Under the pieces are notes generated by a model that saw only the letters and a list, made by a program, of their open reading frames with translations, was not told the DNA's origin and made no database searches. The translations under genes and the position numbers were made by a program. A stretch of DNA of 64,000 nucleotides, taken from Ephydatia muelleri (lineage: Eukaryota > Porifera > Demospongiae > Spongillida > Spongillidae). This document shows, piece by piece, positions 1-12,471 of the stretch; the first letter of the stretch is position 1, and each line of letters starts with the position of its first letter. The DNA lies in contig JABACO010000003.1 in assembly GCA_013339895.1 (NCBI GenBank), positions 3,257,757-3,321,756 on the forward strand, read 5' to 3'.

Positions 1-931
1 GCTCTGGTCATCTAGGTCATCGTCTCCTATGTACATTCCTAACAAATACCAGCACCATGTAATGGGACACTGTACACCTACATGTATGCTATAGAGTCTA
101 TACAGACAGGGTAGACCCATAAAGACTATATTACCTACCGAGACCCAAGTAAAACAACAATAATAATAAATGTAGGCCTATTTAAAACAACCATGAGACC
201 TGGGTAAATGCAACGATGGACATTTGTACATTGTATGTACCAGCTGTTTCGATAAAGGATGAAGCCACCATAGGGCCCGTATTAGTAGTGGGGTGAAGGG
301 GTTTCCAACACAACATCTAGCATAGCACTCAGTAGCACAGTGTTGTCAGGCTGTTTAAGGATTCTTCTTGCTTCACCCAGCCGATAAAGAAACGGCATCC
401 TTATCCTCTTGTGAAGCAAATTCACGCCAAACAAGAATCGATACACCGATAACGATGTCACCATCCTTAGCAACCACCAGGACTGCATGTAATAACCCGT
501 CACATGTGCACTTTGAACAATAGTTTATTGACCATGCACAAGCTAGCTGAGAACCAGCTTTATCACATGGCACTGTTGATGCTTGCATGCCCTCACACCC
601 CAGTACATGTGCGCCATATTTGGCCGCAAATTTGGCCGGTTTTCCGGCCGAAATTGATCCGATCCTGTCTTTTTATTGCAAATTTCCTTCTTTAAATGCA
701 AGCGTTACATTTCTAGCATGTAATGAAAATTTTATAACGTATGTGCTAGGTCCCTTTTTGCAGAAATGATCTCGTACTTTTTGCATTATAATGTATACAA
801 TGAAAAATCTGTGGAATAGAAGATTGGAAGCTCTTACTATGTACATTTTGTTATTTGTGATGAAAATCAGTGCAATAGCAGGTAGATAATAGGGACATGT
901 ACTAAAATGTATATCTCTATATATTATGTAG
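1..931. other. No recognisable gene
   Basis: AT-rich sequence upstream of the first recognised exon. I looked for further FN3 or Cys-rich exons of the receptor-like gene that starts at 932 and saw none, so its 5' part probably lies before the window. The only repeat noticed is a relic of the foldback family near 660-770. Confidence 0.5.
660..770. repeat. Relic of a dispersed foldback/MITE family (R1)
   Basis: It contains a 'gcaagcgttacatttc' block and the end motif 'taggtccctttttgcagaaa', both also present at 6131-6490, 17790-17965 and 34188-34437. The pieces are degenerate here and no target duplication could be seen. Confidence 0.45.
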
Positions 932-2489
932 TTGCAGTACCTCCTTCTGCTATAAATGGATACTGTGGTCTGCGAGGAAGTAGTTTTTATCTGAATATCA
1001 CATGGCTACCTGCAGTAAGAGCTATTTTATATAACCCATCTGCCTGTGTCTAGCAAATGAATGTATATTATCACCATCAGATGAATGTCACTACCTATCA
1101 AATAACCGTTTTGGATCTTGATCGTGAAACCAACAGCATACAACGAAGAGAGCATTGTTACATTGGTCCATGTTACGCTCTTATCGATCTACAAAGCGAA
1201 GTAAATTATTCAAGGATATGCATTGGATCATATAACCAAAGAAATATTCTTGGATTGAAAAATTGTACGCCAAACCTAGACATAGGTATGAATGCCCTCC
1301 TGTCTATTTCCCTCCCCTTCTCTCCTCCAGTTCTCCCTCTCTCACCCATTCTGCCAGCAAATTACATGATATTGCTCTTGTGATAAGCACAAAAGCAAGG
1401 GTTGTTGATTCTACAGAGCTACTTTGTTTACTATAACAGCAGTGCAAACAAGGACATTTGTCTCTTTCTGTCATAGCAATTTTCACAAGTACAATACTTC
1501 TTCCATATTATTCAATTGAGTATTTAAAAATAACAAAGTATTGCCTCCACTCACCCGTTGGCGTATAATCCACCAATGACATACATACAAATTTACATAC
1601 AATGCATGTACCATTGAACAGTGCCGTTTTCATGAACGACCGGTTAATGCTTCAATTTGTGTCTCCTCCACTGCTAACTCGATCAAATTGAGATGAAATA
1701 AGTATCAAATTTAACTTTATAATGAGTCTTTTCATAAGATGTACAGCCATTAAATTTAGTCTGTAACAGAATAGCCATGTGTGTATGTAACATTATGACC
1801 TGAAATAAGTGAGATGTGAAAGTAGTAAAGTGTGTCTATAAATACAGGCTTTTAAATTGCTGTTGCAAATTCAAACATATAGCAGATGCAAACTCATTAG
1901 TCTTTGCTGGGCATGTATCATATGAGATTTTGACGTCACACATAGTGGATTAAATAGAAATTCGATGGGTGTCCATCATAATCATAGATAGTGGAAGTAC
2001 CTGTGTTTTCTGTTTTTGAAACATGCCCTTACTCTGCAAAAGTGTAAAACAAATGTTAAATGTATATCTAAGAGAACAGATAAGAGGTTTAGTTGGAGCT
2101 GTATTCAGAGGTGACCAGGACTTGTTACAAGGAGAACTAAAGAGCTGATTGAAGTTATCAAAAAATAAATCTGGAAAGTCAGCTGGCTGTTAAATGAGCA
2201 TGGTACACAGGACCAATCCCACATCCTACAAATCACTGTCAATTTACTTATTCTGTATTATTGTGTGAAACCATGCATTATACCATATATGTATGGTATT
2301 AGACTCTTTTTGTTTTGCCCTGGCCTGCATGTATGGGCATCAAAATTGTGTAGCTTTTTAATAATTGTCTTTCATCCTAAAAAAACTATAGGTTGTCTTC
2401 GAAGCATGGAGCCCAGTTATCACACCCAGATGAACTTAGTGGCATTGTTGTCTTTTGCTGTGTGTATTATGGTACTGATGTATTTCTAA
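932..2489 (+). CDS. 3' end of an FN3-type receptor-like surface protein
   Basis: Three exons can be placed: 932-1014, 1081-1285 and 2392-2489. They join in frame (phases 1, 0, 1, stop). The first two encode a fibronectin-III-like domain split by a phase-0 intron: it opens PPSAINGYC, has an NITWLPA strand, and ends with CIGSYNQRNILGLKNC. The last exon encodes about 18 hydrophobic residues that run to the stop (NLVALLSFAVCIMVLMYF), so the protein either has a membrane anchor with no cytoplasmic tail or is GPI-anchored. The 83-nt exon and its following intron are nearly the same as 28540-28458 on the other strand, so the two loci are recent duplicates. Upstream exons were not found. The last exon is the least certain: it rests on an AG acceptor, matching phase, the hydrophobic tail and a nearby poly(A) signal. 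Confidence 0.72.
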
Positions 2490-2555
2490 TGAAGAGAAGG
2501 TCATTACCTACTGTACAATATCCCACCCATTCCCTAATACAGTAGGTCATTTTTA

Positions 2556-2561
2556 AATAAA
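2556..2561 (+). terminator. Poly(A) signal AATAAA
   Basis: A canonical AATAAA lies 67 nt after the stop codon of the receptor-like gene ending at 2489. It supports the choice of terminal exon. Confidence 0.55.
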
Positions 2562-3056
2562 AGAACACGTGAATGAAATGTTCATTTTGAAACTGAATGT
2601 AGCATCTCTGCAGCATGTAGATCATATCCAGCAATTGGCATCAGTGTTTATTGTGTTCAGGATCAGGTTGAGGTCAGGATTGATGAAAGGGTGTCAGGCT
2701 CCCGAAAGGATTTGGTGAATTGGAGTGTGACCTGGAACGTTACCACTGAATTGATGTGACAAAGAACACAGTTGACATCACCCTGTTGTGTAGTATAATA
2801 TAATTTAGTGAGATAAAATAAGGGTGTGTGTTACTACACAGGTTGAGCAATTTGATCCTCCGATTTGGTTTGATTGGAAAAACGTTCTTGAGCACAGCAA
2901 TCTCCAATGGTGTGACACAACAGAACTAGTGCTAAGTGTGTAAGAAAGAGATAGACTTGTACTAATCTAATCTCCATGCATACCTAGATGCTGTATTGGA
3001 TTACTCTGATTAGTAAATGAGGACATGCTATGCTTGGAAGCATGGAAATGATCAAA

Positions 3057-3087
<31 letters not shown>

Positions 3088-3620
3088 ATTTATTTAATGA
3101 ACACACAAATGTTCTTCTTCCACAGCCTGGCTGCACCTACAACTCATCATTTTAGTTCATTGTTTCTTCACTTACAAGCAGGCCAGACTGCTTCAGCCCC
3201 ATATGTACTGTAGCTGCTTGGCCTAGACCTCACCTTGACCCCAATGTACATCAGATAACCATCAGGTAGGGGGTTGGCTTGGATACCTCAGCTCACCTCA
3301 GTAGCACTCTATCAACCTCCAGATGTGACCTTTGTCAAACCTGTGCACTAGTCCCTCTTGCACGCCATGCTTTAGTATGCTGGTGGGGATGTTGTCCATG
3401 CACAGGCAACACCTAAGGGAATGCATGCACTACACACTGGTTGCTGTACATGGCTGGATACTGCATTATGCTATGCTGTTATCTTTTGATACCACACTTG
3501 AAAACAACTACATGTATGCAGCAGCGTTCATACACTGTTTATCATAAAAACTACAAACATCTAACAAGAGAATGCACACCAGATGTGTACAAAAAATCAT
3601 CATGACAATTAGTGTTCAGG
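2562..3620. other. Intergenic region with a poly-C run
   Basis: No coding signal recognised. A run of 28 C lies at 3060-3087. The region separates two convergent genes, the receptor-like gene on + and the trefoil-lectin gene on -. Confidence 0.5.
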
Positions 3621-5621
3621 TCAAACGGAAGTCTCTTTTCCAACAATCAAAGATGGAGCTGTGAATTTTTCCAGTGTAAAAATCAATGTGTCCATTGCTT
3701 GGTCTGCATTGACATACACAGCTCCAGCATTCAGGCTAGCCTGAAGGTATCTCACTGTGCCGGTAGTAGTACAGATATAACCATCTGGAGTTCCTTTCCA
3801 TATCGTTGTGTAAGCAGGGTCACTACCAATAACATGGACTTCAAATCCATCTCCATATGCAGCATATTGTTGAGACGATCCATACAAACGAATCTGAAAT
3901 GTGCCATCTTTCAGGTTATTATCGAAGTACCATAACTGATTATTGCCAGTCGAATCTTTGGTTTCATGGTTGACAACACCATCAGAAGCTTCCAATACCA
4001 AACCCGCTGGGTAATTTGAATTTGTGATACACCAGTAACTCTGTGTGTACAAAGACATTTGCTACCACAATGTTTATGATGCACACAGAATTGTACAAGC
4101 TCAATATATACTGACGCATGTAGCACAGAGATCACTCATTCATATATGAGCAGATTTCATTACAACAATAATGTCATTCCCATCCAACGTTGGGTCAGTG
4201 GAGCAAACACAAACCTTCACACTTCGTGGCTGTGCACTCTCCTAGAAACAAGCATCTGTTTTACTAGTCATGGCCACTTTAGTACATCCCCCCTCCCCCC
4301 TCCCCTCTCCTCATGCTGAGGTGTCTACTAGGAGTATCATATGGCCACACCTATATAGCACAAGGATTGGACTCCTTGCGTTTGTCTGGCGTAAGTACCT
4401 TTGCAAAATTCCTCGACCAGTACAAAGATCACAAAGCATACATGCTTTACAGTTAGCTGCATAAACAGCGATGGTAAAGAGTTTTTATTAAATTTTGATT
4501 AAGCATGCCTTTAAGGGATGGTGTGGGTGGAGAGAGGGATGGTGTGGGTGGAGAGGGATGGTGTGGGTGGAGAGGGAGGGAAGGTGTGGGTGGAGAGGAG
4601 GGTGTGGGTGGAGAGGGAGGGTGTGGGTGGAGAGGGAGGGTGTGGGTGGAGAGGGAGGGTGTGGGTGGAGAGGGAGGGTGTGGGTGGAGAGGGAGGGTGT
4701 GGGTGGAGAGGGAGGGTGTGGGTGGAGAGGGAGGGAGTAGGTGGAGAGGAAGGGTATGGTTAAATCCCGCATGTAGCTCCCAAGTAACGTAGATGTTGGA
4801 GCAAGAGGGTCAAAGGGTGTGGCTAATCATAGCATAGCATACCAACATTAGACCCACTTCTCAAATGTGATGTAAAAAAGGTTATAACTTGCTTCACTAC
4901 ATAGCTATTTCTGAATCTATGCATGCAAATTTCAGTTTTATGTAACATTGGTACCGGAGTCTTGCGCTAATTAAGGACTTGAACAATACTGTTATTAAAA
5001 AGGCTACATGAGATGTCGGTATAGGAAATCAGTATCCATGTTGAGGAGGAACAGGGAAAAGTAAGTACACGCACGCACACGCACACACACACACGCACAT
5101 ACACACACGCACGCACACACACACACACACACACGCGCGCGCGCACACACAATCGTACGTATACGTACGGGAACAGGATCGAAACTGAAACACTGATCAG
5201 GCTGTGAGGCGTCGTCTTTTCGCACCAGAGTCACCCGATTACTTGTGCTGCTGCTGTTGACACCAAAGACGCTGACCCCGCTAGTGTTCTGACAAGTTGT
5301 TATGTGATCTCCATCGTACTGCCACAGTTGGTCTTGAGCAGGAGATAGGGTCTTCAGTTCAATGATCTCGTTAATAAGGCCTTGGCTGCAACTCATCGCT
5401 GTGGCTGCCGCGCTGTATGCATTAATTGTGAATTGGCCATTCCCGTAGAGCTGCAGATACCACAGCTGCATGTCGTTATTCTGGGAACGAGGCTTGCAGA
5501 CCACATTGCCATCTTCGTTGTTCGTAAGAACGCCGCCAGTCAGCTTAGACACAATGTAAACGCACTGCTGAAAAGGATTCAGCGGCTGGTAAGCCGCATG
5601 AACGTGAAAAACAGACGCCAT
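3621..5621 (-). CDS. Two-domain ricin-type beta-trefoil (lectin-like) protein
   Basis: Two exons, 5621-5169 and 4061-3621, join in phase 0 and give a 297-residue protein. Each exon encodes one beta-trefoil-like unit. Unit 1 has YIVSKLTGGVLTNN, then MQLWYLQLYGNGQFTI, DQLWQYDGD and a final QCFSFDPVP. Unit 2 has YWCITNSNYPAGLVLEAS, NNQLWYFDNN and a closing TLIFTLEKF. The repeated QLWY/QxW and hxF pattern is the usual mark of Ricin_B and related trefoil folds, which bind sugars. The start at 5621 (MASVFHVHAAY) is chosen over 5696 because the trefoil begins just after it; either start lacks a clear signal peptide, so a cytosolic protein is likely. The intron carries an AC microsatellite next to the donor and a 19-bp minisatellite. 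Sugar binding is inferred. Confidence 0.75.
4511..4752. repeat. Minisatellite, about 19-bp unit
   Basis: About a dozen tandem copies of a G-rich unit (gtgtgggtggagagggagg and variants). It lies inside the intron of the trefoil gene. Open frames through it are repeat artefacts. Confidence 0.9.
5067..5152. repeat. (AC)n microsatellite
   Basis: Imperfect AC/GC dinucleotide array that starts about 16 nt inside the intron from the 5' splice site of the trefoil gene (donor GTACGT, complementary to 5163-5168). Confidence 0.9.
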
Positions 5622-6130
5622 TTTTATTTGTGCATCAGGTGACTTGATTCTGCGCTGCAAGAACGATGAATTTACGAAGCGACAATAATCATGCATACTC
5701 GGGTTCTGGACCTAGACTTTGTGCCTCACTACGCGCTAAACACTGCTCAGTTGGCTGCATACATGGACACTATTCCCACTAGAAATACAAATCTATCTGT
5801 ACAAATTCACGTGCATCAGTGCATCTATACGGTGGTATAATTATTAGCGTCTGAGATATTAATACATTCTCGGGACTAGATGACTGCATAACATTCTCTA
5901 CAAGCTGGCATATGCATGGTGGGGCTCAGTTACACGTTTTGCCAGCAGGCTAACATAAAAGGGGGAGGGGGGTGCAGTATTGTTCCCTATGATTTAACTG
6001 ATTTACGTCTGAAAACCTACATTAGCGGATCTACTAATGGATTTATCGTCATTTCGATACTTTATTAAGCGGAAATCACAACGGATCAGTGGGAGCGTAA
6101 TTTCCAAATAGATCAGTCATGCATTTATGG
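5622..6130. other. No gene recognised
   Basis: Sequence upstream of the trefoil gene; any promoter would lie here, but no clear core element stands out. Confidence 0.4.
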
Positions 6131-6490
6131 GCGAAAAGAACCTAACCCATACATTATAAAAGTTCCAGTACGCGCTATAGAAATGAAACGCTTGCGTTGA
6201 AATGTATGGCTAATTAAAAATTCAGAGACTACAATTCCATGAGAGATACTCCGATTCTCAGTGCGTAAGAAGCAATCTGTAAAGGAAATTTCAGACCTCT
6301 AGAATTTCAAACATTTGAAATCTTGAAAAAACATGCGTTAGGTCCGGTCGTTTCCGCCTAACGCATGTTTTTTCAAGATTTCAATTTCAAAGCTCTGAAT
6401 ATTTAATTAGCCATGCATTTCAAAGCAGGCGTTACATTTCCATTGCGCGTACTGGAAATTTCGTTAGGTCCCTTTCGCGAAAACGATTCC
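6131..6490. mobile_element. Foldback/MITE element of family R1, most complete copy
   Basis: The two ends are inverted relatives: 'gcgaaaagaacctaac' on the left and 'gttaggtccctttcgcg' on the right. The inner blocks 'atggctaattaaa' and 'tttaattagccat' also face each other. A strong hairpin fills the middle, with arms of about 30 nt around 6320-6400 (aaatcttgaaaaaacatgcg and its complement). Related copies at 17790-17965 and 34188-34437 carry only one half. No coding capacity. Confidence 0.75.
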
Positions 6491-7638
6491 ATATATAAAT
6501 TTCTTATCAATATATAACCTGCAACAAACCATCTTTTGATGTCTTTGAGGGAAATAAGTTTGCAGTTACCTTTTACCTCAAGATGCTATCGCACCTCTTG
6601 ACGTGTCTTTCAGCACTTGAATTGGAGGTGTGGGTGAAAGAAGCTACACTCCCTCTTTCTGGTTTCATGCCAGTTCAGCAATAGTGGCTAACCCTCACCA
6701 CGTGCTATCTCTATTCTGCCCACTGCTAAACTACTCATTCTCTCCCTGCTGTTCTGTTGCAAATATTCTTGACTGATGCTATTAATCTCATTCAGTGACA
6801 CATGGATGACCAAACTTACCAACCTTCCATCACGCCACGTGATCTAGGCATTATACAACTGATGCTGTTCACCCGCTCCCCTCCCATATCTCTATAGTGT
6901 TACCTGTAATTCCGTAGAGAAACACCCGCTCCGTACATATTTATACAATGATGCAAAATGTAGACCAGACCAATGCTGATGAGGCGATGGTATACCAGTC
7001 AATGTACATTGGGTGCAACCATGTGACCAACGTCCCAGTACAAATACGCTCGGAAAAGGGAAATAGAATGTGAAAAGAAGCGAATCTGTTAATTTATTAC
7101 TGGCAAAGTCTGGGTAATTACGTGCGCTTCCCGCTACTAATAGGCAAAAATCGACGACATTTCATGAAACCCTGCTACACTGACTGTAGTTATAAGTCGC
7201 ATACAAAGAAGCTGCATGCGGGTGTCCAAGCTAAATACATAAATTTTGCATTCATGCATGCTGCTATTCTATGTACATGCAATTATCTTACAGGTGGATT
7301 AAGGAAAAACCTCTTGACAATTAATAAATCCCCCCTGATACGACGAATATGCCTAAAGCTAACTGTGTACCGTGTATGTCCTCCATCCGCCCCCTCTATG
7401 GCCATTAAATGGAATAGCCCAATGAGGAGTGCTGGTATTTATCTCTCTATACTGATATCTGTTCATATTGGATATCAGGTATATCAGATTGCTGGATCAA
7501 GCAGCAGCTGAAACTGGGAAAAGGGGGCTCGAAAGTTAATTCAGCTATACACAACTTCATTTCTCCAATTTTTTTGTGTTTGCGTTTGTTTTTTTGTTTG
7601 TTTTTGGTGTGTGTCAGTTGTTCCATTAATGCACACTT
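6491..7638. other. Intergenic, no gene recognised
   Basis: Open frames here (for example 7122-7511) show no domain, no compositional support and no convincing splice context. Confidence 0.45.
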
Positions 7639-10445
7639 CTACTTCAGATAACTAACTGAGCAACAGGCATAGGCAGAATTTTCATGCATTGTGAGAACAC
7701 ATGGCTCCGGAGGGAGTTGGCACGAGGATAGATTCTGAGGTAGAGTAGTACGCTGTTTTTGCTGCAGCTTGCTCTTCAACCTGAGCCACACGAGGATGAT
7801 TATCACAATTAGCTCAACTAGGCAAATAATCACAGTAGTAGTAGTCACAGAGATTACAATAGATCCGTTGGACAGATCATCGGCATGTAGCACAGTATTG
7901 GCTGGTATTTTGAATAGAAAATTACATACAATTAACACAGGTACACTTAAAAATTAATAAGGTGGCCCACTTTTAAATGTACGACACTAGACATGCAAGG
8001 AAGTGTTAAGACGTTGTAATGTACACTTACCTATTTTGTCAGTGCATTTCGATGATGAATTTGTTAGTCCTAAGGAGAGCATGTAGAGAGCACACATTAT
8101 TGATAAGCCTCCAATTAGTGTTTGCCTTATGAAGTCTAAAATAATTTAATCATTAAGGAATAAGACTTCTGTTGCGCATATTTAGAAAGACATAATATGA
8201 TTTATTTTTTTGGTAAATTATCTGTGATCCGTTTTTCTACAATATTCAACAATAAGGGCTATTAATAATGTACAGCAAAAACCTATACTTGATAATTACT
8301 AACAAGTCCAAGATGATACTTCACTTGCGGCAATGGATCTTGTTGCTCAGTATCGTCTGTCATTAGATTCTAAAAAAAAATACCCCTTTATATTGAAATT
8401 TTTGGTTCCTGGAGGCAAAATAATGCTTTCCATAGACAAATACATAGAATGTATTTTGCCCGGCCTAATTACAGTATTCCACCAGCTATAAATTTTGATT
8501 CGTGCTGGATTTTTAACATTAATCATTATTGAATTAATATTAATTACTAATTGGCTGTAAGTACATAGCGTTTTTGATTGGCAAAAACCAATGCAAAAAT
8601 TGTCAGGGACATTTCCCTGTGCACTGCATTTTGTTTACATGTCTTCATGAATTATTTTGCACATGCAATGGAAGTCTTTATATTAATTCCTATAGAAATG
8701 CAGAGTAGTTCATACGTATACACGAGTGTTCATACGTATACACGAGTGTTCATACGTATACGAAAATGTACCAATACCCATCAGTTCCTGAAGAAACAAG
8801 ATTAATCCCCTTTATTACCTACCCCCACACATTTAATAATTAGATTTAAATGCTCAAAACATTTCAATCAATTCATTTGTTACATAAGTTAACATTTAGT
8901 TAACTGATAATAGGTGCAGCAATTTCATTTTACTTGCTGCAGCATACAGATCTGCATTGCTGTTAACCTACCAATGGTATAAGAGCTTCTTGTACCCTCT
9001 GCATTGTCTCCATTGATGGAGGCCACACTAACAGTGAAGTATGTGGTATTGCAAACATCCAAAGGCAACGAATAGGAGCACAGTAAAGAAGCGCATGGGT
9101 TGATGCTATTTCTAATTACTGCTCCATCATTCAAAATGATAATACTATAGTTCATGACACTTCCTCCCTAGGGCAGAGATTGTGTGAGCACGAGGACTTT
9201 GCACAGCCATCAAAGTTACCACGTGCAGCCACTGGAAAACTAGTGCACCATCCAAAAAAAGTGCAAAAATGTTTGGAGGTTTGGCCCCTGCAAAAAGATT
9301 AAACATTAGCCTGATAATTTGCATGAAGAGCATGAGATTGTGACTCTGCAGTTTGTTCTCACATGTCCTTGTCATAGCCATGGTTGTATTGCTGATACCA
9401 GCACAATTGATGGTTACTATGGTCACCTGATAGACTGTGTCACTCTCCAGTCCAGTGTACGTGCACATCAGAGACCCGTTGGAGCCATTGGCAGGTATGA
9501 CAATGGGGTAGCTGCCGTTGATACTGATATTGTAGCTGGTTGGGGCTCCACCCACAATTGGTGGTGTCCACACTATGGTCAGGGTAGACTCAGTGGAGAC
9601 AGCCAAGATTACGTTAGAAACCTTTCCTGGGAGGTCTGTTACAAATCAGATAATCTAAATGACATACTACAGTCTAAGCTATTTGTATATCAGAGAATAT
9701 ACATGTTCATACTGCAATGAACTTACCAGTGACTTTAATTGTGCTGGTGTAAATAATCGTTATCCGACCAGTAGAGTCAGTATATCCACATGACACTGTG
9801 GATGTCATGTCTGTCATAAAGCTCAGGGATGTTGTCAGACAAGGACCCAAAGTAGCATGGTTCTGTGCCGTGTAATTTCCACACTGCCCGGTTATTCCAT
9901 TGCAAGAGCCAGAATTCTGGGTCAAAACTATGTAGTCATTAAAATTTGTGCAACTGTTTGTAGGAAGTCTCCATACGTTGGATCCAACAGCTTGATCAAA
10001 CGAGCATGTTAGTATCATGTGACTCTTTGGACAAACTTCCGAAGAACATGTGACTTTCACTCCTTCAATCTGACAGGACAGCTCACTTGCCATTGCTAAT
10101 CGTATTTCAGAAGATATGGATCTTAAATCCTTGGTGTAAAAAATTCTTAAAACAATGCATCTCTCCAACTGAGGGTGTATTCTAAACTAAACAGATTTGA
10201 CTAAAGTATACTTGTGCCATATGCTTGTGCATTGTCATGTTGTATTTTTTTATTACTGTTTATTTTTTGTTGCTGTTGTGCATTTGTATGTATGTATACA
10301 TGTGTGTGGGAATCGGTACATCATCTAACTATGTTGCTGATGAAGAGCAACACAAAATACTGTTAATAATCCACAGCATTAAAAACTGTTCGAAACGCTT
10401 ACCTAGAGGCTGCCGCATCAGCAATAACAGAAGTACTTCCAACAT
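7639..10445 (-). CDS. Single-pass receptor-like protein: Cys-rich Ig-like domain, two FN3 domains, TM, short tail
   Basis: Seven exons fit perfectly in phase: 10445-10403, 10095-9727, 9635-9363, 9287-9220, 9167-8972, 8069-8031 and 7901-7639; 416 aa predicted. Exon 1 is a signal peptide (MLEVLLLLLMRQPL). Exon 2 is a Cys-rich Ig-like domain with NVWRLPTNSC, VLTQNSGSC, CGNYTAQN and CLTTSLSF. Exon 3 is an FN3 domain (TIVWTPPIVGGAPTSYNISI ... YQVTIVTINCAG). Exons 4-5 encode a second FN3 split by a phase-0 intron (FQWLHV / MNYSIIIL ... YFTVSVASINGDNAEG). Exon 7 gives a transmembrane helix (IICLVELIVIIILVWL) and a basic, Cys-containing tail of about 45 residues. It is a surface protein of adhesion/recognition type; ligand unknown. 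The 39-nt exon 6 is the least certain. The paralogue is at 37818-27458. Confidence 0.85.
8150..8480 (-). repeat. Dispersed repeat family R2, copy 1
   Basis: Reverse-complement matches to 18990-19260 include 'gatactgagcaacaagatcca', 'gtgaagtatcatcttgga', 'gctgtacat.attaatagccctta' and 'tgcctccaggaacca'. The copy sits in an intron of the receptor-like gene. No coding capacity recognised; ends not defined. Confidence 0.7.
8708..8761. repeat. 20-bp tandem repeat, 2.7 copies
   Basis: Perfect repeats of gttcatacgtatacacgagt; the unit itself contains the palindrome tacgta. Confidence 0.9.
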
Positions 10446-10637
10446 GATAACTAAGCTGAAGAAATAGAACAAGTACCATGAATTCAGATTAGTGCGGCTC
10501 TAATGAAGTATTAATTTAGTAATAATTATATATTGCATCATAAGAACGCTATGTCTGGCGCCTCTACGCTATGGGAAACATTACACGCGATGCAACACTC
10601 AACAATCGATACAGTTTAAGAAGGCAATGTTAGCTGA

Positions 10638-10789
10638 CCACAGGGGAAAAAAGCGTCGAATCATTTAGAAATCATTGCGTGATTGAACAGAAAATCACAC
10701 AAAAATCAATAGAAGCGTGTGATTTTGTGAGATTTTCTGTTCAATCACGCAATGATTTCTAAATGATTCGACGCTTTTTTTCCCTGTGG
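10638..10789. mobile_element. Near-perfect foldback (hairpin) element
   Basis: Arms of about 60 nt start with 'ccacagggg' and 'aagcgtcgaatcatttagaa' and return as their complement ending 'ccctgtgg'. The loop is short. It lies just upstream of the receptor-like gene's first exon. MITE-like and non-coding. Confidence 0.8.
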
Positions 10790-10934
10790 ACTAATACAAC
10801 TTTATTCATAAATTGAAATGTATCCCCGGCAATGACACTCCTGCCATCTCATAACTCCACAATGTACAATGGTACATTATTGATTTGTGCTTTAGAAGCC
10901 GAGTGGATTTGACAGATGCGTGCCTTGCATGTTG

Positions 10935-10985
10935 GATTCGCGGGTCGCAGTATATCGTTTCCGCGAAAAGGGACCTAACGCGCGT
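10935..10985. repeat. End fragment of family R1
   Basis: Contains 'cgtttccgcgaaaagggacctaacgcg', matching the terminal motif of the R1 elements. No second end was found nearby. Confidence 0.45.
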
Positions 10986-12176
10986 AGATTATCTGAACCT
11001 GCGTCAGCAGGTTCAATATAGGATTGATTGAGGAGTCATGAATGTCATTAAAAATTTTCAGTTGCGTCGCGAGGGACAACGAAGAAACGGATAGCTTTTC
11101 TCTTTGCAGCAATCGAACGACAACACCAAGATCTACGTTTTGGTGCTAGTTTCATGTCATAAAACTATGCGCTTCTAGACCAACTAAGAACCTGTTTCTC
11201 GTGCCCATGCCCAAAAAAATTGTTGGTCGTCGTCTTCTTCTTCTTCTTCTTCTTCTTCTCCGTCAAGTATAACTCACGCTAGGAATGGTTTTAAAGAACG
11301 GCAATAGTACCAATCGCTTCAGAATTTACCGGCGCGGTGCCCCTTAAGGTAATAAAGAAGCTACAACGAAAAAGTACTATATACGGTATGGGTATATTAC
11401 CTTGTTCTAAATACAGGAGTATGGATAATTTTAGGCAGTATAAATACTCCAACAGGCACAAAATTTATTTTGGTGTCAGTTTAGTCGTTACTTATTTTGG
11501 CTAGTGAAGTTGTTTTTCTAAAAATGCCTTCGCGTAATCGAAAGAAGAGAACGAAGCAACGAGCGGAATACCTCCAAAAGCAAGAAGAGAACAAGGCTAA
11601 AGCCCGAGAGCGCTACAAGGCCGACCCTGAAAAAAAGAAGGCCTCTGTACGCGAGAGCTACAAGGCCGATCCTGAAAAAAAGAAGGCCTCTGTACGCGAG
11701 AGCTACAAGGCCGATCCTGAAAAAAAGAAGGCCTCTGTACGCGAGAGCTACAAGGCCGATCCTGAAAAAAAGAAGGCCTCTGTACGCGAGAGCTAAAAGG
11801 CCGATCCTGAAAAAAAGAAGGCCTCTGTACGCGAGAGCTACAAGGCCGATCCTGAAAAAAAGAAGGCCTCTGTACGCGAGAGCTACATCGCAAATATTCA
11901 ACCTAAGCGTGCTGCTAAAAGGCAGCGATATGGAGAGGACCTCGAGGAGAACCGTGCTGCTAAAAGACAGCGATATGGAGAGGACCTCGAGGAGAACCGT
12001 GCTGTTAAAAGGCAGCGATATCAAGAGCGCGTCGAGGAGAACCGTGCTGCTAAAAGGCGGATGGATATACAGGGGTAATTCAGCTACCATTTAAGGCAGC
12101 TAGAATGAGTCGGTATTGGAAGGGTCGTAGAACTACCACTACCACTACCACCCAAAGGTATGTTATAGCATGCTGT

Positions 12177-12378
12177 ACACAACCAATTCTTGAAACGCCG
12201 TGACGTGAGCGGTACCCAACTTTGGCGTAACGTTAGCGTATACGGGCCCGTAACAGTGCAAGTAAATGAATAATGATACGTTATTCATTTAACAGGGCTA
12301 TTACGGTCCCGGGTACGCTAACGTTACGCCAAAGTTGGGTACCGCTGACGTTACGGGCGGGATAAGAATTGGTTGTGT
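12177..12378. mobile_element. Foldback/MITE element in the intron
   Basis: Inverted ends 'acacaaccaattctt' and 'aagaattggttgtgt'; inner arms share 'gtacccaactttggcgtaac' and its complement. About 200 bp in total, non-coding. Confidence 0.85.
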
Positions 12379-12471
12379 ATGTACCATTTAAAATCTAAGG
12401 GCTGCTATGCACGTGGCTCATGGCTTCCTGTCATGCACACATTAACACTCTTGTATGCCTGCATGACATAT

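Noticed and set aside
4488..4792. Overlapping open frames rich in Trp/Gly/Glu
   Set aside because: Artefact of a 19-bp minisatellite.
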